Shown: positions 10,309-20,220, counted from the stretch's first letter. The stretch: 58,141 nucleotides of DNA from Psychrobacter glacincola (GCF_904846215.1 NZ_CAJGZK010000021.1:1-58141); one strand, 5' to 3'. The notes: generated by a model from the letters alone, not told the origin. A program made the numbers and translations.

Positions 10309-12282
10309 ATGGTCTTTTTTGGGTCCTCATTTAGACGACAATCGATGCATAACGCTCAATCTAGCTTTCGAGCTTTATTGCACGCGCTCATCGAGCGGCT
10401 ATGCCGACGTTATAAGCTAGCGTTTTCGTTGGCGGTTTGTCTGTGCCTAGGATTCCCGGCCCATGCTGATAACGCTGTTGTCTCACCAAACATAGCTTTA
10501 TCCGAAACCTCCTCTACTAGCGCAAATACTGACACCATTACCAATACAGCCTCTGCTAAAGACATTAGCAGTCACACCCCAGTGACTGAAAGCATGGCCA
10601 ATAAAAATCTGATAACTGACAATGTCTCATTGGCAAGCGCTATGCCATCTGACTTCAATAAAACAAGCAATGAACCAAGAAATAAAACAAGCAATGAACC
10701 AAGCTTATATGCCTTGTTAGATGCAGAATTTTCCGAAAATCGTGATGATACCGAGCGTGCATTGGTTATCTATAAGCAGCAATCCTTTAAACAAGATGCC
10801 ACAGCCGTATTTGAAAGAGCGCTGAGCTTATCGCTACGTAATGACAGAGTCGAAGAATCCTTACAGTTTGCCAAAGCATGGCAAGATGAAAACCCAGACC
10901 ATGTGCCCGCTTGGTTTTATGTCGCTCATTTGGCACTGCGCGCGCACGATTATGAATTGGCGGGCGAAACCCTAAATCGTATCTTAAGCTATGATCCGCG
11001 CGCTGACCTGAGTGAAATCCTGATTGGCATTTATCCGAACAGTGATGAAGATAAGCGCGAATTACTCAGTGCCTTGCAACCTATCGACAGTGAACAAAAC
11101 GCCTCGCTGTCAGTATTAAAAGCCGGTTTGCTTTACCAGTTTAATGAACCTAAGATTGCTATCGTCCATATCAATCGAGCCCTTGAGCGTCAGCCAGATT
11201 ATGTGCCTTTTATTACTTTAAAAGCAGATATCTTGCGCAAAATAGAAACGCCAAAAGCAGTCATTAAGTATCTCAACCAAGCGCGCTTGCGTAATGCGGA
11301 TAGTAAGAATCTATACTTATATGAGATTCGCTACCTGCTTGATTTAAAACAAAATGAGAAAGCATGGCAGCTGTTGCTAGACGCTCATCAGCGCTTTGCC
11401 GATGATGCTGAGATTACTTTGTTAGCGGCGCTGGTTAGCTTAGATATCGAAAAATACACGAGTGCCGATCAATTGCTTAATACGCTTGCCAAAAATCCTG
11501 CTTATCTAGATCAATCTTATTACTATCTGGGCATCAGTGCCGAACGTCAGCAAAACTTTGAGCAAGCAAAATACTATCTCAATGCTGTCATGCAAGAGGA
11601 CTTGGTATTGGAAGCACGGCGAAAAATGGTGGCATTAGACTTACTCAACGATGATGTCGATGCTGCTATCGCAACGTTAGAAAAACTGCGTAAAGACTTT
11701 AGCGTCTTCGCCCCTGATAGCTTTGTGCTACAAGCCGATATCTTATGGCAGCAGAATGAATCTGCAGCAGCCCTACGCCTATTAACTAAGGCTGCTCGTC
11801 AATACCCTGATAATGAGATGCTGCTTTTTGCACGCGCCCAGCTCCTTGATGATAAAGAAGACTATATCGTCAAGCGCACCTTACTCAATCATTTGCAAGC
11901 GCTTGACCCTAGCAATCCTGCTTATCAGTTGAGTTACGCCCAGTTACTGCTGGCCAATGAGCGTGGTTCTGAGCAAGGATTGGCGTTGGCTACGGCAATT
12001 ATACAAATACGCTACGATGACCCTCGGTATGACAATGAGCTGCACCTGCAAGCCCTCAATGTGCTAGCCAGCAATGCATTAGCCAACGAAAAGTATCAAC
12101 AAGTCATCGACTATCTGCAAACCCCTTACGATGTGCTGCCTACCCTACGCTCAGGTACGCTGCTGTTACGCGCTTATCAAGGCTTGGGTGATAATGAAAA
12201 AGTTGACGCTTTACTCGCCGACTTGCAACAGCGCTTCTCATTTGGGCAACACAATATCAATGACCGTATACAATTGTATTAA
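10309..12282 (+). CDS. Exported tetratricopeptide-repeat protein
   Basis: A 657-residue protein with an N-terminal export signal: a hydrophobic stretch ends in FPAHA near residue 54, or residue 42 if translation starts at the second ATG. After a Ser/Thr/Asn-rich linker, TPR-like helical pairs run from about residue 135 to the end. A TPR protein directly before lolB and ispE is common in Moraxellaceae and pseudomonads, and a scaffold role at the cell envelope is likely. The start is uncertain since neither ATG has a strong ribosome site. The linker has a perfect duplication of eight residues. Confidence 0.8.
   Translation: MVFFGSSFRRQSMHNAQSSFRALLHALIERLCRRYKLAFSLAVCLCLGFPAHADNAVVSPNIALSETSSTSANTDTITNTASAKDISSHTPVTESMANKNLITDNVSLASAMPSDFNKTSNEPRNKTSNEPSLYALLDAEFSENRDDTERALVIYKQQSFKQDATAVFERALSLSLRNDRVEESLQFAKAWQDENPDHVPAWFYVAHLALRAHDYELAGETLNRILSYDPRADLSEILIGIYPNSDEDKRELLSALQPIDSEQNASLSVLKAGLLYQFNEPKIAIVHINRALERQPDYVPFITLKADILRKIETPKAVIKYLNQARLRNADSKNLYLYEIRYLLDLKQNEKAWQLLLDAHQRFADDAEITLLAALVSLDIEKYTSADQLLNTLAKNPAYLDQSYYYLGISAERQQNFEQAKYYLNAVMQEDLVLEARRKMVALDLLNDDVDAAIATLEKLRKDFSVFAPDSFVLQADILWQQNESAAALRLLTKAARQYPDNEMLLFARAQLLDDKEDYIVKRTLLNHLQALDPSNPAYQLSYAQLLLANERGSEQGLALATAIIQIRYDDPRYDNELHLQALNVLASNALANEKYQQVIDYLQTPYDVLPTLRSGTLLLRAYQGLGDNEKVDALLADLQQRFSFGQHNINDRIQLY
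10657..10704. repeat. 24-bp tandem duplication in the TPR gene
   Basis: Two 24-bp units starting AATAAAACAAGC lie head to tail, identical except for the last base. They encode NKTSNEPR and NKTSNEPS in the linker before the TPR domain. Confidence 0.95.
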
Positions 12283-12423
12283 CCTGCCCATCATTGAATC
12301 CTATCGTTACAAGCTACTTATAAGAAGCTAACAGCCACGCATAACCGAGTAACAAATAAGACTTAAGCTAACTTACTTTCGAGACAACCATTTTGTACAT
12401 TTGTCCATTTTTGAGGAAACATC

Positions 12424-13062
12424 ATGTCGACCCTACTCTCTTCTTATAAACCTAATAAATTAGCCTTACTTGCCGCTATGACAGCAGCGATGGTAATTAC
12501 GTCGGGCTGTCAATCTATGAAGACCGCCAACGCGACCAGCCAGCCTAGCACGACTATTCAAGGTCAAAATGCTGAGCAACCAAAGAAACTTGAGAGCTTT
12601 GACATCACAGGTAAAATTGGTGTTACAACGGCTGCTAGCGATACAACTGGCGCTCAAGGCGGTAGTGCGTTTTATGCATGGGGACAACAGAATGATCGCT
12701 TTGCCATTGAGCTCATCGGCGCGCTAGGCATTGGCAAAACCAATATAGAATACAACGGTCAATCAGCGACCTTAGTGAGCGAAAAAACGGGCACATTAAC
12801 CGCTACTGACCCTGAAACACTACTCAAAAAAGCCACCGGCTGGCAAGCCCCTATCTCACAAATGCCCTACTGGATATCCGGTCGCCCAGCACCATCAGAC
12901 AGCGCGCCAAAGCTTGATGCCCAAAACCGTCTAATTAGCTCAGTCAATGGCGAATGGCGCGCAAACTTCAGCTATAAAGGCAATGATAAATTACCAAACA
13001 AAATCAGCGCAGTTCAATCGCAAGGCAATAAAGTGGTGATGACAATTGATCATCAAAAATAA
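12424..13062 (+). CDS. lolB: Outer-membrane lipoprotein insertion protein LolB
   Basis: LolB accepts lipoproteins from LolA and places them in the outer membrane. The 212-residue product starts with a lipoprotein signal peptide whose lipobox T-S-G-C puts the lipidated cysteine at residue 29. The F-x-I-x-G-K-I-G-V segment and the following strands fit the LolB half-barrel. Its place between the TPR gene and ispE matches the conserved gammaproteobacterial order. GAGGAAA lies seven or eight bases before the ATG. Confidence 0.88.
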   Translation: MSTLLSSYKPNKLALLAAMTAAMVITSGCQSMKTANATSQPSTTIQGQNAEQPKKLESFDITGKIGVTTAASDTTGAQGGSAFYAWGQQNDRFAIELIGALGIGKTNIEYNGQSATLVSEKTGTLTATDPETLLKKATGWQAPISQMPYWISGRPAPSDSAPKLDAQNRLISSVNGEWRANFSYKGNDKLPNKISAVQSQGNKVVMTIDHQK

Positions 13063-13072
13063 TAGCGACAAG

Positions 13073-13211
13073 TATAGTGAGTTTACTACAAAAGTGTTAT
13101 AGCGCTATTGGTATGAATTTTGCGCAGCCTCTGGGAACGCAGCACGCCAGTAAAATTTATACCGATAGCGAGTTTAAATTTTCATAACATTTTTATTTTC
13201 ATCTGACTATA
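13073..13211. repeat. MITE-like repeat, copy 3
   Basis: A 139-bp element bounded by TATAGTG and GACTATA. The inner arms CGCTATTGGTAT and ATACCGATAGCG are perfectly complementary and enclose a shortened core (GCAGCCTCTGGGAACG). It begins ten bases after the lolB stop and may act as a 3' hairpin between lolB and ispE. Confidence 0.85.
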
Positions 13212-13304
13212 TGCCAAGTAGATTTGAATGCCATTTTTAATAGCGATTAATAAAAATGGCTGTCTGCGTTTGAGAATTGTACTTAAGAATTGTGACCATC
13301 ATTT

Positions 13305-14258
13305 ATGACTAAAAACGCGACTACTGCATCGGTTATCACTCGCTTATCACCGGCTAAAATCAATTTATTTTTGCATATTACTGGTAGGCGCGCTGATGGT
13401 TATCATAATCTGCAAACTGTGTTTCGTCTGCTCAACTGGGGTGATTATCTGCATTTTTCGATATCAGATAAAGCAGTAACGACTATTGACCGCTCAGAAG
13501 ATGTTAATAGCCTGTGTGGTCAACTGCTAACGTTGGCTGGTACAGAAGCCATAACTGCCAGCATAGAGGACAACTTGATCTTTAAAGCGGCTAGTACCCT
13601 ACTGGCAGCTGCCATAGGCTCAAATAAGCTGCCTGAGCAATTGCCACAAGTAAAAGTGACTTTAGATAAACGCTTACCCATGGGGGCAGGATTGGGCGGT
13701 GGCTCTTCCAATGCCGCAACCACATTGATTACACTTAATGAGATTTGGCAGCTTAGTTTTACTCAAAATGAGCTGATAAACATCGGGGCTACCAGCGGCG
13801 CGGATGTACCGATATTTATTTTTGGGCAAGATGCGATTGCCATGGGTATTGGTGAGCAATTAACCGCTATTGAGTTGCCCGACCAGCAGTATTTAGTATT
13901 GACGCCTGATGCTCATGTCAATACTGCTAAGCTTTTTGCGCATCCGAAACTACAGCGAGATATCGCCCCGCTATCGATTGAAACCATTAAAAACCATTCT
14001 AATGATTATGCACAACATTTAAACACGCCTTATCATAATGTCTTTACGCCAGTAGTCACCAGCCTTGCTCCTGCCGTCGATGAAGCATTACGTTATTTAC
14101 AAGGATTAGAGCAACAAGCACTCGGCACAGCGCGTATGACGGGCTCTGGTAGCGCGGTGTTTTTGCCATTAGATGCAAGTGTTACGATTGATAAAGCGCT
14201 TTTGGAAAAATGGATTACCGATGCGCCTTGTGCAGGGTATGTGGTAGGGAATTTGTGA
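13305..14258 (+). CDS. ispE: 4-diphosphocytidyl-2-C-methyl-D-erythritol kinase
   Basis: IspE phosphorylates CDP-methylerythritol in the MEP route to isoprenoids. The N-terminal SPAKINLFLHITGRRADGYH block and the GHMP ATP-binding motif PMGAGLGGGSSNAAT (about residues 125-139) are intact. At 317 residues it is slightly longer than usual because of extra loops. It follows lolB and precedes the tRNA-Gln/prs region, as in related bacteria. Confidence 0.93.
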   Translation: MTKNATTASVITRLSPAKINLFLHITGRRADGYHNLQTVFRLLNWGDYLHFSISDKAVTTIDRSEDVNSLCGQLLTLAGTEAITASIEDNLIFKAASTLLAAAIGSNKLPEQLPQVKVTLDKRLPMGAGLGGGSSNAATTLITLNEIWQLSFTQNELINIGATSGADVPIFIFGQDAIAMGIGEQLTAIELPDQQYLVLTPDAHVNTAKLFAHPKLQRDIAPLSIETIKNHSNDYAQHLNTPYHNVFTPVVTSLAPAVDEALRYLQGLEQQALGTARMTGSGSAVFLPLDASVTIDKALLEKWITDAPCAGYVVGNL

Positions 14259-14348
14259 GATTAGCTACATGGTAAATAAAACCATTAGTCGAGTGCGTCT
14301 TTTAGACATAAAAACACATTATAAGTCTTAAAATAATTGGGTATCGAT

Positions 14349-14927
14349 ATGAACCATTCACATATAAGTAAGAGTGTAATAGTAGTCACATCTTTTGTTT
14401 GCTTGTCATCAGTGTTGACTGGGTGTACATCGTTATCTAGATCTCATGATGAATCTAACGCTAATCACTTGCCTGATAATATAGTTTTGTCACAGCAGCC
14501 AGATATAAAAGTAAAAGATAATGTTCAAAAGAATACTGCTTCTCAGCAGGATTCTACAGCCAGCTCGCCTGCTGAACTTTTTACTTATGCTGCTGCTCTT
14601 TCAATGCGCGAGATTAACTTTGTCTATAAAGGCAAATATGTCATCAAAAATAACTGTTTATACTTTGTCAAAAATAATAATGAATATCTTAGCCCTATTT
14701 TTTATCCAGACAGAGCCATTCTTTTTGAAAATGAACAAACTATTTCCTTAAATGGAACCAAAGTTAAACTCGGTGAAGAAGTCATCACTAGTGGTGTCAT
14801 TAAAGAGCATATAACAGGTTATTATTTACGAAAAGGCGATACTGTTATTGATGAGCCAGAGAATACCGCTTGTTTAACAGAACCTGCGGTATTGATGAGC
14901 GGTAGAGTGGTTGATCCTCTTGTTTAA
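14349..14927 (+). CDS. Putative lipoprotein of unknown function
   Basis: A 192-residue product with a lipoprotein signal: basic start, hydrophobic stretch and lipobox V-L-T-G-C with the cysteine at residue 26. After a polar linker a compact domain follows (about 75-192) rich in strands and with two further cysteines. I do not recognise the family. The ATG at 14349 is chosen because it begins the signal peptide; a TTG four codons upstream is also open. It lies between ispE and the first tRNA-Gln and is not part of the conserved order. Confidence 0.65.
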   Translation: MNHSHISKSVIVVTSFVCLSSVLTGCTSLSRSHDESNANHLPDNIVLSQQPDIKVKDNVQKNTASQQDSTASSPAELFTYAAALSMREINFVYKGKYVIKNNCLYFVKNNNEYLSPIFYPDRAILFENEQTISLNGTKVKLGEEVITSGVIKEHITGYYLRKGDTVIDEPENTACLTEPAVLMSGRVVDPLV

Positions 14928-15058
14928 ATAACGTTATTAGCGCATTTACTTGTACTTTTAAAGGTTAATAAGAAGTCTGTGTTCACTAGCATCTTAGTTA
15001 TACTGTCCACACTAATTTATTTAGTTTGGAATAAAAGCCATTAAAAGGCGCAAATGAC

Positions 15059-15086
15059 TTGCAAAAGCTGAATATTTATTTATAAT
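15059..15086 (+). promoter_or_regulatory. Promoter of the first tRNA-Gln
   Basis: TTGCAA (15059-15064) and TATAAT (15081-15086) with a 16-base spacer, 13 bases before the mature tRNA end. The position is right for a tRNA promoter. Confidence 0.65.
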
Positions 15087-15099
15087 AGGTCGCCTCAAT

Positions 15100-15175
15100 A
15101 GGGGTATAGCCAAGTTGGTAAGGCATCAGGTTTTGATCCTGACATCCGTTGGTTCGAGTCCAGCTACCCCTACCA
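15100..15175 (+). tRNA. tRNA-Gln (TTG)
   Basis: The acceptor stem AGGGGTA / TACCCCT, the D-arm, the anticodon loop TTTTGAT with TTG, the T-loop TTCGAGT and an encoded CCA are all visible. It sits between ispE and prs. Confidence 0.97.
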
Positions 15176-15414
15176 TTTTTAAGCGCAAAGCATTTGATGT
15201 GTACTTATTATAAGCAGTTTTTAGATGGCCGCTTATTGACATTGACAATGTTATCCCAGTTTCGGTATAGTTCGCAATGAACACCGTTAGGGAAACGTTA
15301 TGTTGTAGACGGTTTATCCGTTTATAAGATAATGAACAGGTCGTGACGCTATTCTAATAATGACTGTTAATAAAAGTTGTGATTGGATATCGACGTCCAC
15401 AGCCTAGACATTAC

Positions 15415-15490
15415 AGGGGTATAGCCAAGTTGGTAAGGCATCAGGTTTTGATCCTGACATCCGTTGGTTCGAGTCCAGCTACCCCTACCA
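15415..15490 (+). tRNA. tRNA-Gln (TTG), second identical copy
   Basis: Base-for-base identical to the copy at 15100-15175 over the full 76 bases including CCA. The 239 bases between the copies show no gene. No strong separate promoter is seen, so co-transcription with the first copy is likely. Confidence 0.97.
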
Positions 15491-15600
15491 TTTTTTACTG
15501 TAATAGTAGTCATCAATACTTTCCACCACTCTTTTCTTAATTTGAGCAGTTTGACACTGCTTAGCGGTCGCTGCTTGAGTCAATCAATAGGACTTCTGTC

Positions 15601-16548
15601 ATGCCTTATTTGGCGATTTTTACGGGTAATGCCCACCCTGAATTAGCAAAAACCGTAGCCGATCATCTCCATATACCTCTTGGTAAAGCTGATATCACGC
15701 GTTTTTCTGATGGCGAAATTGCCGTAGAAATCAAAGAACACGTGCGCGGTAAAGACGTGTTTATCATGCAGCCTACTTGTGCACCAACCAACGACAATTT
15801 GATGGAAATTATGATGATGGCGGACGCCTTGCGTCGCTCTAGTGCGGGTCGTATCACGGCTGTCATGCCGTATTTTGGTTATGCCCGTCAAGACCGTCGT
15901 CCTCGTTCAGCTCGTGTGCCTATCTCTGCTAAAGTCGTCGCTGATATGTTGAACATCGTTAGTATTGATCGTGTGATGACCGTTGATTTGCACTCAGATC
16001 AGATTCAGGGTTTCTTTGACATTCCAGTAGATAACATCTACGGCACACCTGTGCTATTGAACGATCTACAAAAACAAGATTATGACAACATCATGGTTGT
16101 CTCTCCTGATGTCGGCGGCGTTGTACGTGCCCGCGCGATGGCTAAGCAGTTGGGCGATACCGACATGGCGATTATTGACAAACGTCGTGCTCGCGCCAAT
16201 GAATCACAAGTGATGCACATCATCGGTGATGTTCGTGACCGTGATTGCGTTATCGTTGATGATATGGTCGATACAGCAGGCACGCTATGTAAAGCTGCCG
16301 AAGCACTCAAGGCAAACGGTGCACGCCGCGTAGTGGCTTATATCACTCACCCTGTGTTATCTGGTAATGCGCTTAAGAACATAAGTGAATCGGAACTGGA
16401 TGAGATTGTGGTTACTGATACGATTCCATTGTCTGATGCTGCCAAAGCTTGTAGCAAAATTCGTCAAGTAAGCATCGCGCCAATGCTTGCTGAAAGCTTA
16501 CGCCGTATTAATAACGAAGAGTCTATCAGCGCAATGTTTGATGCCTAG
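15601..16548 (+). CDS. prs: Ribose-phosphate pyrophosphokinase
   Basis: It makes PRPP from ribose-5-phosphate and ATP for nucleotide, histidine and tryptophan synthesis. The 315-residue length is typical. Visible family blocks are [10 protein letters not shown] at the start, RFSDGE, the [10 protein letters not shown] loop, and the PRPP-binding block [12 protein letters not shown] near residue 220. It follows the tRNA-Gln pair and is closed by a strong terminator. Confidence 0.97.
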   Translation: MPYLAIFTGNAHPELAKTVADHLHIPLGKADITRFSDGEIAVEIKEHVRGKDVFIMQPTCAPTNDNLMEIMMMADALRRSSAGRITAVMPYFGYARQDRRPRSARVPISAKVVADMLNIVSIDRVMTVDLHSDQIQGFFDIPVDNIYGTPVLLNDLQKQDYDNIMVVSPDVGGVVRARAMAKQLGDTDMAIIDKRRARANESQVMHIIGDVRDRDCVIVDDMVDTAGTLCKAAEALKANGARRVVAYITHPVLSGNALKNISESELDEIVVTDTIPLSDAAKACSKIRQVSIAPMLAESLRRINNEESISAMFDA

Positions 16549-16575
16549 TTTGACGCTTAAGCGTTATGGTAGATT

Positions 16576-16614
16576 AAAAAAAGCGCCAAGTTTAGATACT
16601 TGGCGCTTTTTTTT
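16576..16614 (+). terminator. Terminator of prs
   Basis: An AAGCGCCAAG / CTTGGCGCTT stem with an 8-base loop, followed by eight T, 28 bases after the prs stop codon. Confidence 0.92.
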
Positions 16615-16687
16615 GTTTGATGGTTTTACTTACTATTTTTGCACTGTTTTTTGCACGGTCGTTTTATATGACTATTTTACGTAGGTC

Positions 16688-16716
16688 TTTATTATTGCTA
16701 CAGAATCACGTATAAT
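16688..16716 (+). promoter_or_regulatory. Candidate promoter of rplY
   Basis: TTTATT (16688-16693) and TATAAT (16711-16716) with a 17-base spacer. The leader to rplY would be about 155 bases. A prediction based on consensus only. Confidence 0.4.
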
Positions 16717-16879
16717 GCGCGCCTGTATTCGTCATTAGTTAACACCTATCATTTTTAGGTATTTTTATACTTAGCGACATGATTGGTACATTCTAAAGTA
16801 TTGATTATCCAGTGCTAGACTGGTCGCAAGTCTATTATTACTGGTAGATACTTCACATACTCTCTATAGGATTATATCC

Positions 16880-17566
16880 ATGGCTATTGATCATTTTGCA
16901 ATCAACGCGGTTGACCGCTCTGCTGAACAACAAGGTAAAGGTGCGAGCCGCCGCCTACGTAAGCAGAATTTAGTTCCTGCTATCATTTATGGTGGTGGTG
17001 AAGAGCCAACGACTATCTCAATCAAAATCAATGAGCTAGTAAAATCACTTGAATTCGAAGCCTTCTTTTCACAAATTTTGACCATCACGACCGATAAAGG
17101 CGATGAGCATCAAGTCGTTATCAAAGCCTTGCAACGCCATCCTGCTAAAGGTTTCCCAATGCATGCTGACTTCCAGCGCATTGTGAAAGGTCAGAAAATC
17201 AATATGAATATTCCTATACATTTCTCTGGTCGTGAAGAAGCGCCTGGTACGAAAGCAGGTGGTATTCTATCAACGCTAGTTTCTGACATCCAAATCGTCT
17301 GCTTACCTTCACAGTTACCTGAGTATCTAGAAATAGATGTATCTGGTATGGAAATTGGCGATTTGTTCCGTTTATCAGACATCAAACTGCCTGAAGGCGT
17401 TATCATCTTTGATCTTGACACAGAAGATGCACACGATCGTACGATCGTAAATATGCAGCCACCAACGGTTGAAGAAGTTGACGAAGTTGTTGAAGTTGAC
17501 GAAGTTGATGCTTCTGACGTACCTGCTACTGAGCAAAGTACTGATAACAACGAAGACGACGAATAA
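16880..17566 (+). CDS. rplY: 50S ribosomal protein L25 (Ctc form)
   Basis: The protein binds 5S rRNA in the large subunit. The 228 residues comprise the N-terminal L25 domain (about 1-95, with GKGASRRLRKQNLVPAIIYG) and the C-terminal TL5/Ctc beta domain (about 100-190). A very acidic tail rich in E, D and V follows. The long Ctc form is common in Moraxellaceae. It lies between prs and pth, as in many gammaproteobacteria. AGGATTATATCC precedes the ATG. Confidence 0.95.
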   Translation: MAIDHFAINAVDRSAEQQGKGASRRLRKQNLVPAIIYGGGEEPTTISIKINELVKSLEFEAFFSQILTITTDKGDEHQVVIKALQRHPAKGFPMHADFQRIVKGQKINMNIPIHFSGREEAPGTKAGGILSTLVSDIQIVCLPSQLPEYLEIDVSGMEIGDLFRLSDIKLPEGVIIFDLDTEDAHDRTIVNMQPPTVEEVDEVVEVDEVDASDVPATEQSTDNNEDDE

Positions 17567-17760
17567 TATACAACCTCGATGTAGCGACCTATCGTCTGCT
17601 ATGTAATACAAGGTTTGTTTGTTTAAAAAATAGCAGGTGATGAATATCTCCTGCTGTTTTTGTAAGTAAGGTTTGAGAAATTAGATGCCTGCTGTTCAAT
17701 GAATAGCTCCATTATCACAGACCTTACCACTCATTTATTATAGTCAAGCAGGGTGTTTTT

Positions 17761-18342
17761 ATGACCATAAAGCTTATTGTCGGTCTTGGTAATCCGGGTC
17801 AGGAGTATATGTTCACGCGCCATAATGCAGGATTCTGGTTTGTCCACCATTTGGCTCAGCAGTTTAATATTGCCCTCGCCCCCGACAAAAAATTCCACGG
17901 TGTCACAGGACGTGGGCAAATTTACGGGCATGATGTGCGTCTATTAATGCCGCTGACTTTTATGAATAAATCCGGTCAGTCGATCGTGCCCATGGTTAAA
18001 TTTTATGGCATTGACAATGACGAGCTGTTAATCGCTCATGATGAGCTTGATATTCCCGCTGGTAGCATCAAACTTAAAACTGACGGTGGTCATGGTGGTC
18101 ATAATGGTCTGCGTGACATTACCCCGCATATTGGCAACGACTTTCATCGTCTGCGTGTGGGTATTGGTCATCCGGGTCATAAGTCTAAAGTTAGCGGACA
18201 TGTCCTCTCAAAAGCCGCACCAGATGAGCAAATTGCCATTGATAGTGCTTTGTCGGCCGCTTTTGAAGCTCTACCATTATTATTAAAAGGTGATGTCGAA
18301 AAAGCACGTTCGCAAATTAATGGCTTTAAATTACCTGAATAA
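17761..18342 (+). CDS. pth: Peptidyl-tRNA hydrolase
   Basis: Pth frees tRNA from stalled peptidyl-tRNA. The 193-residue protein has GLGNPG at residues 8-13, the catalytic histidine H21 in RHNAGFW, N69 in TFMNKSG, the H93-D94 pair in HDELDIP and the GGHGGHNGLRDI segment. All residues known to be needed are present. It follows rplY, with panD downstream. Confidence 0.96.
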   Translation: MTIKLIVGLGNPGQEYMFTRHNAGFWFVHHLAQQFNIALAPDKKFHGVTGRGQIYGHDVRLLMPLTFMNKSGQSIVPMVKFYGIDNDELLIAHDELDIPAGSIKLKTDGGHGGHNGLRDITPHIGNDFHRLRVGIGHPGHKSKVSGHVLSKAAPDEQIAIDSALSAAFEALPLLLKGDVEKARSQINGFKLPE

Positions 18343-18441
18343 ATGCTGTTTCTATTATAATAGCCTTTTATTTCAATACGTGTATCCCCATTAACGTTTT
18401 GATTTGACTCATTTATATCCGTTACACTAAGGAAGCAACCT

Positions 18442-18822
18442 ATGCTACTTAATATGCTCAAGTGCAAATTACATCGCGCCCGTGTTACTCATGCTGAGCT
18501 ACACTACGAAGGCTCATGCGGTATTGACGGTGATTTATTAGATCTTGCCGGTCTGCGTGAAAACGAATCTATCGACATCTATAATGTCACCAATGGTAAA
18601 CGCTTTCGCACCTACGCTATCCGCGCTGAAGCGGGCTCTGGTATTATCTCCTTAAACGGTGCAGCGGCTCATATGGCAGATTTAGGTGACATCGTTATCA
18701 TCTGTGCTTACGCGCATTTTGACGAAGTCGAAGCGTCAACATATCAGCCAAGACTGGTCTATTGCAACGAAGACAACACGGTTAAAGACACTGCGAATAT
18801 TATCCCTGTGCAAGTCGCTTAA
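18442..18822 (+). CDS. panD: Aspartate 1-decarboxylase proenzyme
   Basis: PanD makes beta-alanine for pantothenate and CoA. The 126-residue proenzyme carries the self-cleavage site between G24 and S25 in HYEGSCGID; cleavage would create the pyruvoyl group on S25. Active-site K9 and the N-terminal L-K-x-K-L-H-R block are present. AAGGAAG lies before the ATG. No other pan gene is adjacent. Confidence 0.96.
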   Translation: MLLNMLKCKLHRARVTHAELHYEGSCGIDGDLLDLAGLRENESIDIYNVTNGKRFRTYAIRAEAGSGIISLNGAAAHMADLGDIVIICAYAHFDEVEASTYQPRLVYCNEDNTVKDTANIIPVQVA

Positions 18823-18833
18823 TCGCCACATCT

Positions 18834-18977
18834 ATATCCGATACCGAATAAAATAGATACGTTATTTTATGACGCAAGACAGGGATAGGTTTTTCTAGCT
18901 TGCTGTGCCGACGCCGACAGAGGTTGCAAAAAATTCATCGCTGTCCAACTGTATCGTTTTATGTTGGAATGACTATA
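18834..18977. repeat. MITE-like repeat, copy 4
   Basis: Bounded by TATATCC (a decayed end) and GACTATA, about 144 bp. The core is in the opposite orientation to copy 1 (GACAGAGGTTGC). Arms GACAGGGAT and ATCGCTGTC pair. It starts just after the panD stop codon. Confidence 0.75.
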
Positions 18978-19027
18978 TCGCGGTATTTACCAGCCTTTAT
19001 TTTATCGTATAGTGATTATTAGTGAAT

Positions 19028-19062
19028 AAAAAAGCTGAATCCAAATAGGATTCAGCTTTTTT
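19028..19062. terminator. Bidirectional terminator
   Basis: A perfect 15-bp stem AAAAAAGCTGAATCC / GGATTCAGCTTTTTT with a 5-base loop. It lies between panD and the convergent RDD gene, and between repeat copies 4 and 5. Confidence 0.9.
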
Positions 19063-19080
19063 ATGTGTTGAGGAAAGTAT

Positions 19081-19218
19081 TATAGTCAGTGAAAAGTAAT
19101 ATCGACACATGATGTACTGCTGGTATCAATTTTTCTTGCTTGCTGTGCCCATGCAGACAGAGGCTGCAAAAAATTTGTACCCGCAGTACCGTAGCGTTTT
19201 TAGAGTATTTTGACTATA
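19081..19218. repeat. MITE-like repeat, copy 5 (complete, 138 bp)
   Basis: Exact ends TATAGTC and GACTATA. Long imperfect arms (TACTGCTGGTATCAA against TTGTACCCGCAGTA) surround the core GACAGAGGCTGC. When reversed it aligns along its whole length with copy 6 at 25521-25658, which is also 138 bp. Confidence 0.9.
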
Positions 19219-19281
19219 TTAGAATAAATTTTTACTGTTTACCGTATGCGTTATTACTAACGCAGAAAGCTTGTTATTCAG

Positions 19282-19959
19282 TTAGCGATTCTTTTTACGA
19301 TTTCTAAAACCACGCCACAAGCCTTCATGTTCGACTTTTGGCATTTTTAGAGTAATGGTATTCGATATTATATCCTGCACTGCTAAGCCGCGACGATTAA
19401 ATAAGCAGAATGCATAATTAAATATCAGCCCCAAAAACGCACTGGTCAATAATATAGCGCGTGAGCCACCGATTAAGCTGCCAATAATACCAAATATTAA
19501 TGGCATCAAAGACGCTGCAAAAATACGCTTAAAGGATTGTCCCCATGTCAGCAAATGACCGGTATTATTGACCGTTTTCAGACGCCATGTTTGCATCCCT
19601 AGTGTCTGACCACCACGGCGCCAAAACAGCCCGTAGAAGCCTACTAGCGTTAGTATAAATGACGGCGTCATAATAAAGTTCTGATACCAAGTCGGCAGCG
19701 ACTGAGCTTGTGATGAATCGCTACCTGTATCCATCGTAAGTAGTGTGCCAATCACTGTCAGCAACGTCCCTACCAAAAATAGCAATGCTAAGATCAACAT
19801 ACCATCATAGAGAATTGCCACGACACGGGCCATAGGCTTAGCAATCGTTGGCTCTTCACTCTCAAAGTTTTGATGCGCTGATAGTTTGGATGCTGAGTTT
19901 GATGGTGATTTTGCGTTAGCAGCAGATTTAGACGGGTGTTTAGAGAAACTCTTTGACAT
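19282..19959 (-). CDS. RDD-family membrane protein
   Basis: A 225-residue protein with a polar, Ser/Lys-rich N-terminal tail of about 40 residues and then an RDD domain: R-V-V-A-I-L-Y-D-G near residue 46, several membrane helices, and the G-Q-T-L-G-M-Q-T-W-R-L-K-T-V segment. RDD proteins are inner-membrane proteins of mostly unknown role; some are linked to sodium/proton exchange. It is a single gene, convergent with panD. Confidence 0.82.
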   Translation of the reverse strand: MSKSFSKHPSKSAANAKSPSNSASKLSAHQNFESEEPTIAKPMARVVAILYDGMLILALLFLVGTLLTVIGTLLTMDTGSDSSQAQSLPTWYQNFIMTPSFILTLVGFYGLFWRRGGQTLGMQTWRLKTVNNTGHLLTWGQSFKRIFAASLMPLIFGIIGSLIGGSRAILLTSAFLGLIFNYAFCLFNRRGLAVQDIISNTITLKMPKVEHEGLWRGFRNRKKNR

Positions 19960-20143
19960 GGTACCAGCTCATAGCAAGCAGTGAATAATGGCTCTATTGT
20001 ACCGTAATTGCGGCAGTTAGCGTACACTATCCTAAGATATTAAGTCCCACAAGGAAGGCTCAAAACAAAAATCACAGACATAAAAAAACCGCCAAATTGT
20101 CGTAAGACAGGCGATTGATTTAGTAAAAAATCGATGATGTAAA

Positions 20144-20220
20144 TGGTGCGCTTGGAGAGATTCGAACTCCCGACCCCTTAGTTCGTAGCCAAGTGCTCTA
20201 TCCAACTGAGCTACAAGCGC
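20144..20220 (-). tRNA. tRNA-Arg (ACG)
   Basis: Read on the minus strand: acceptor GCGCTTG / CAAGCGC, D-arm AGCTCAGTTGGATAGAGC, anticodon loop CTACGAA with ACG, T-loop TTCGAAT and an encoded CCA. Confidence 0.97.
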
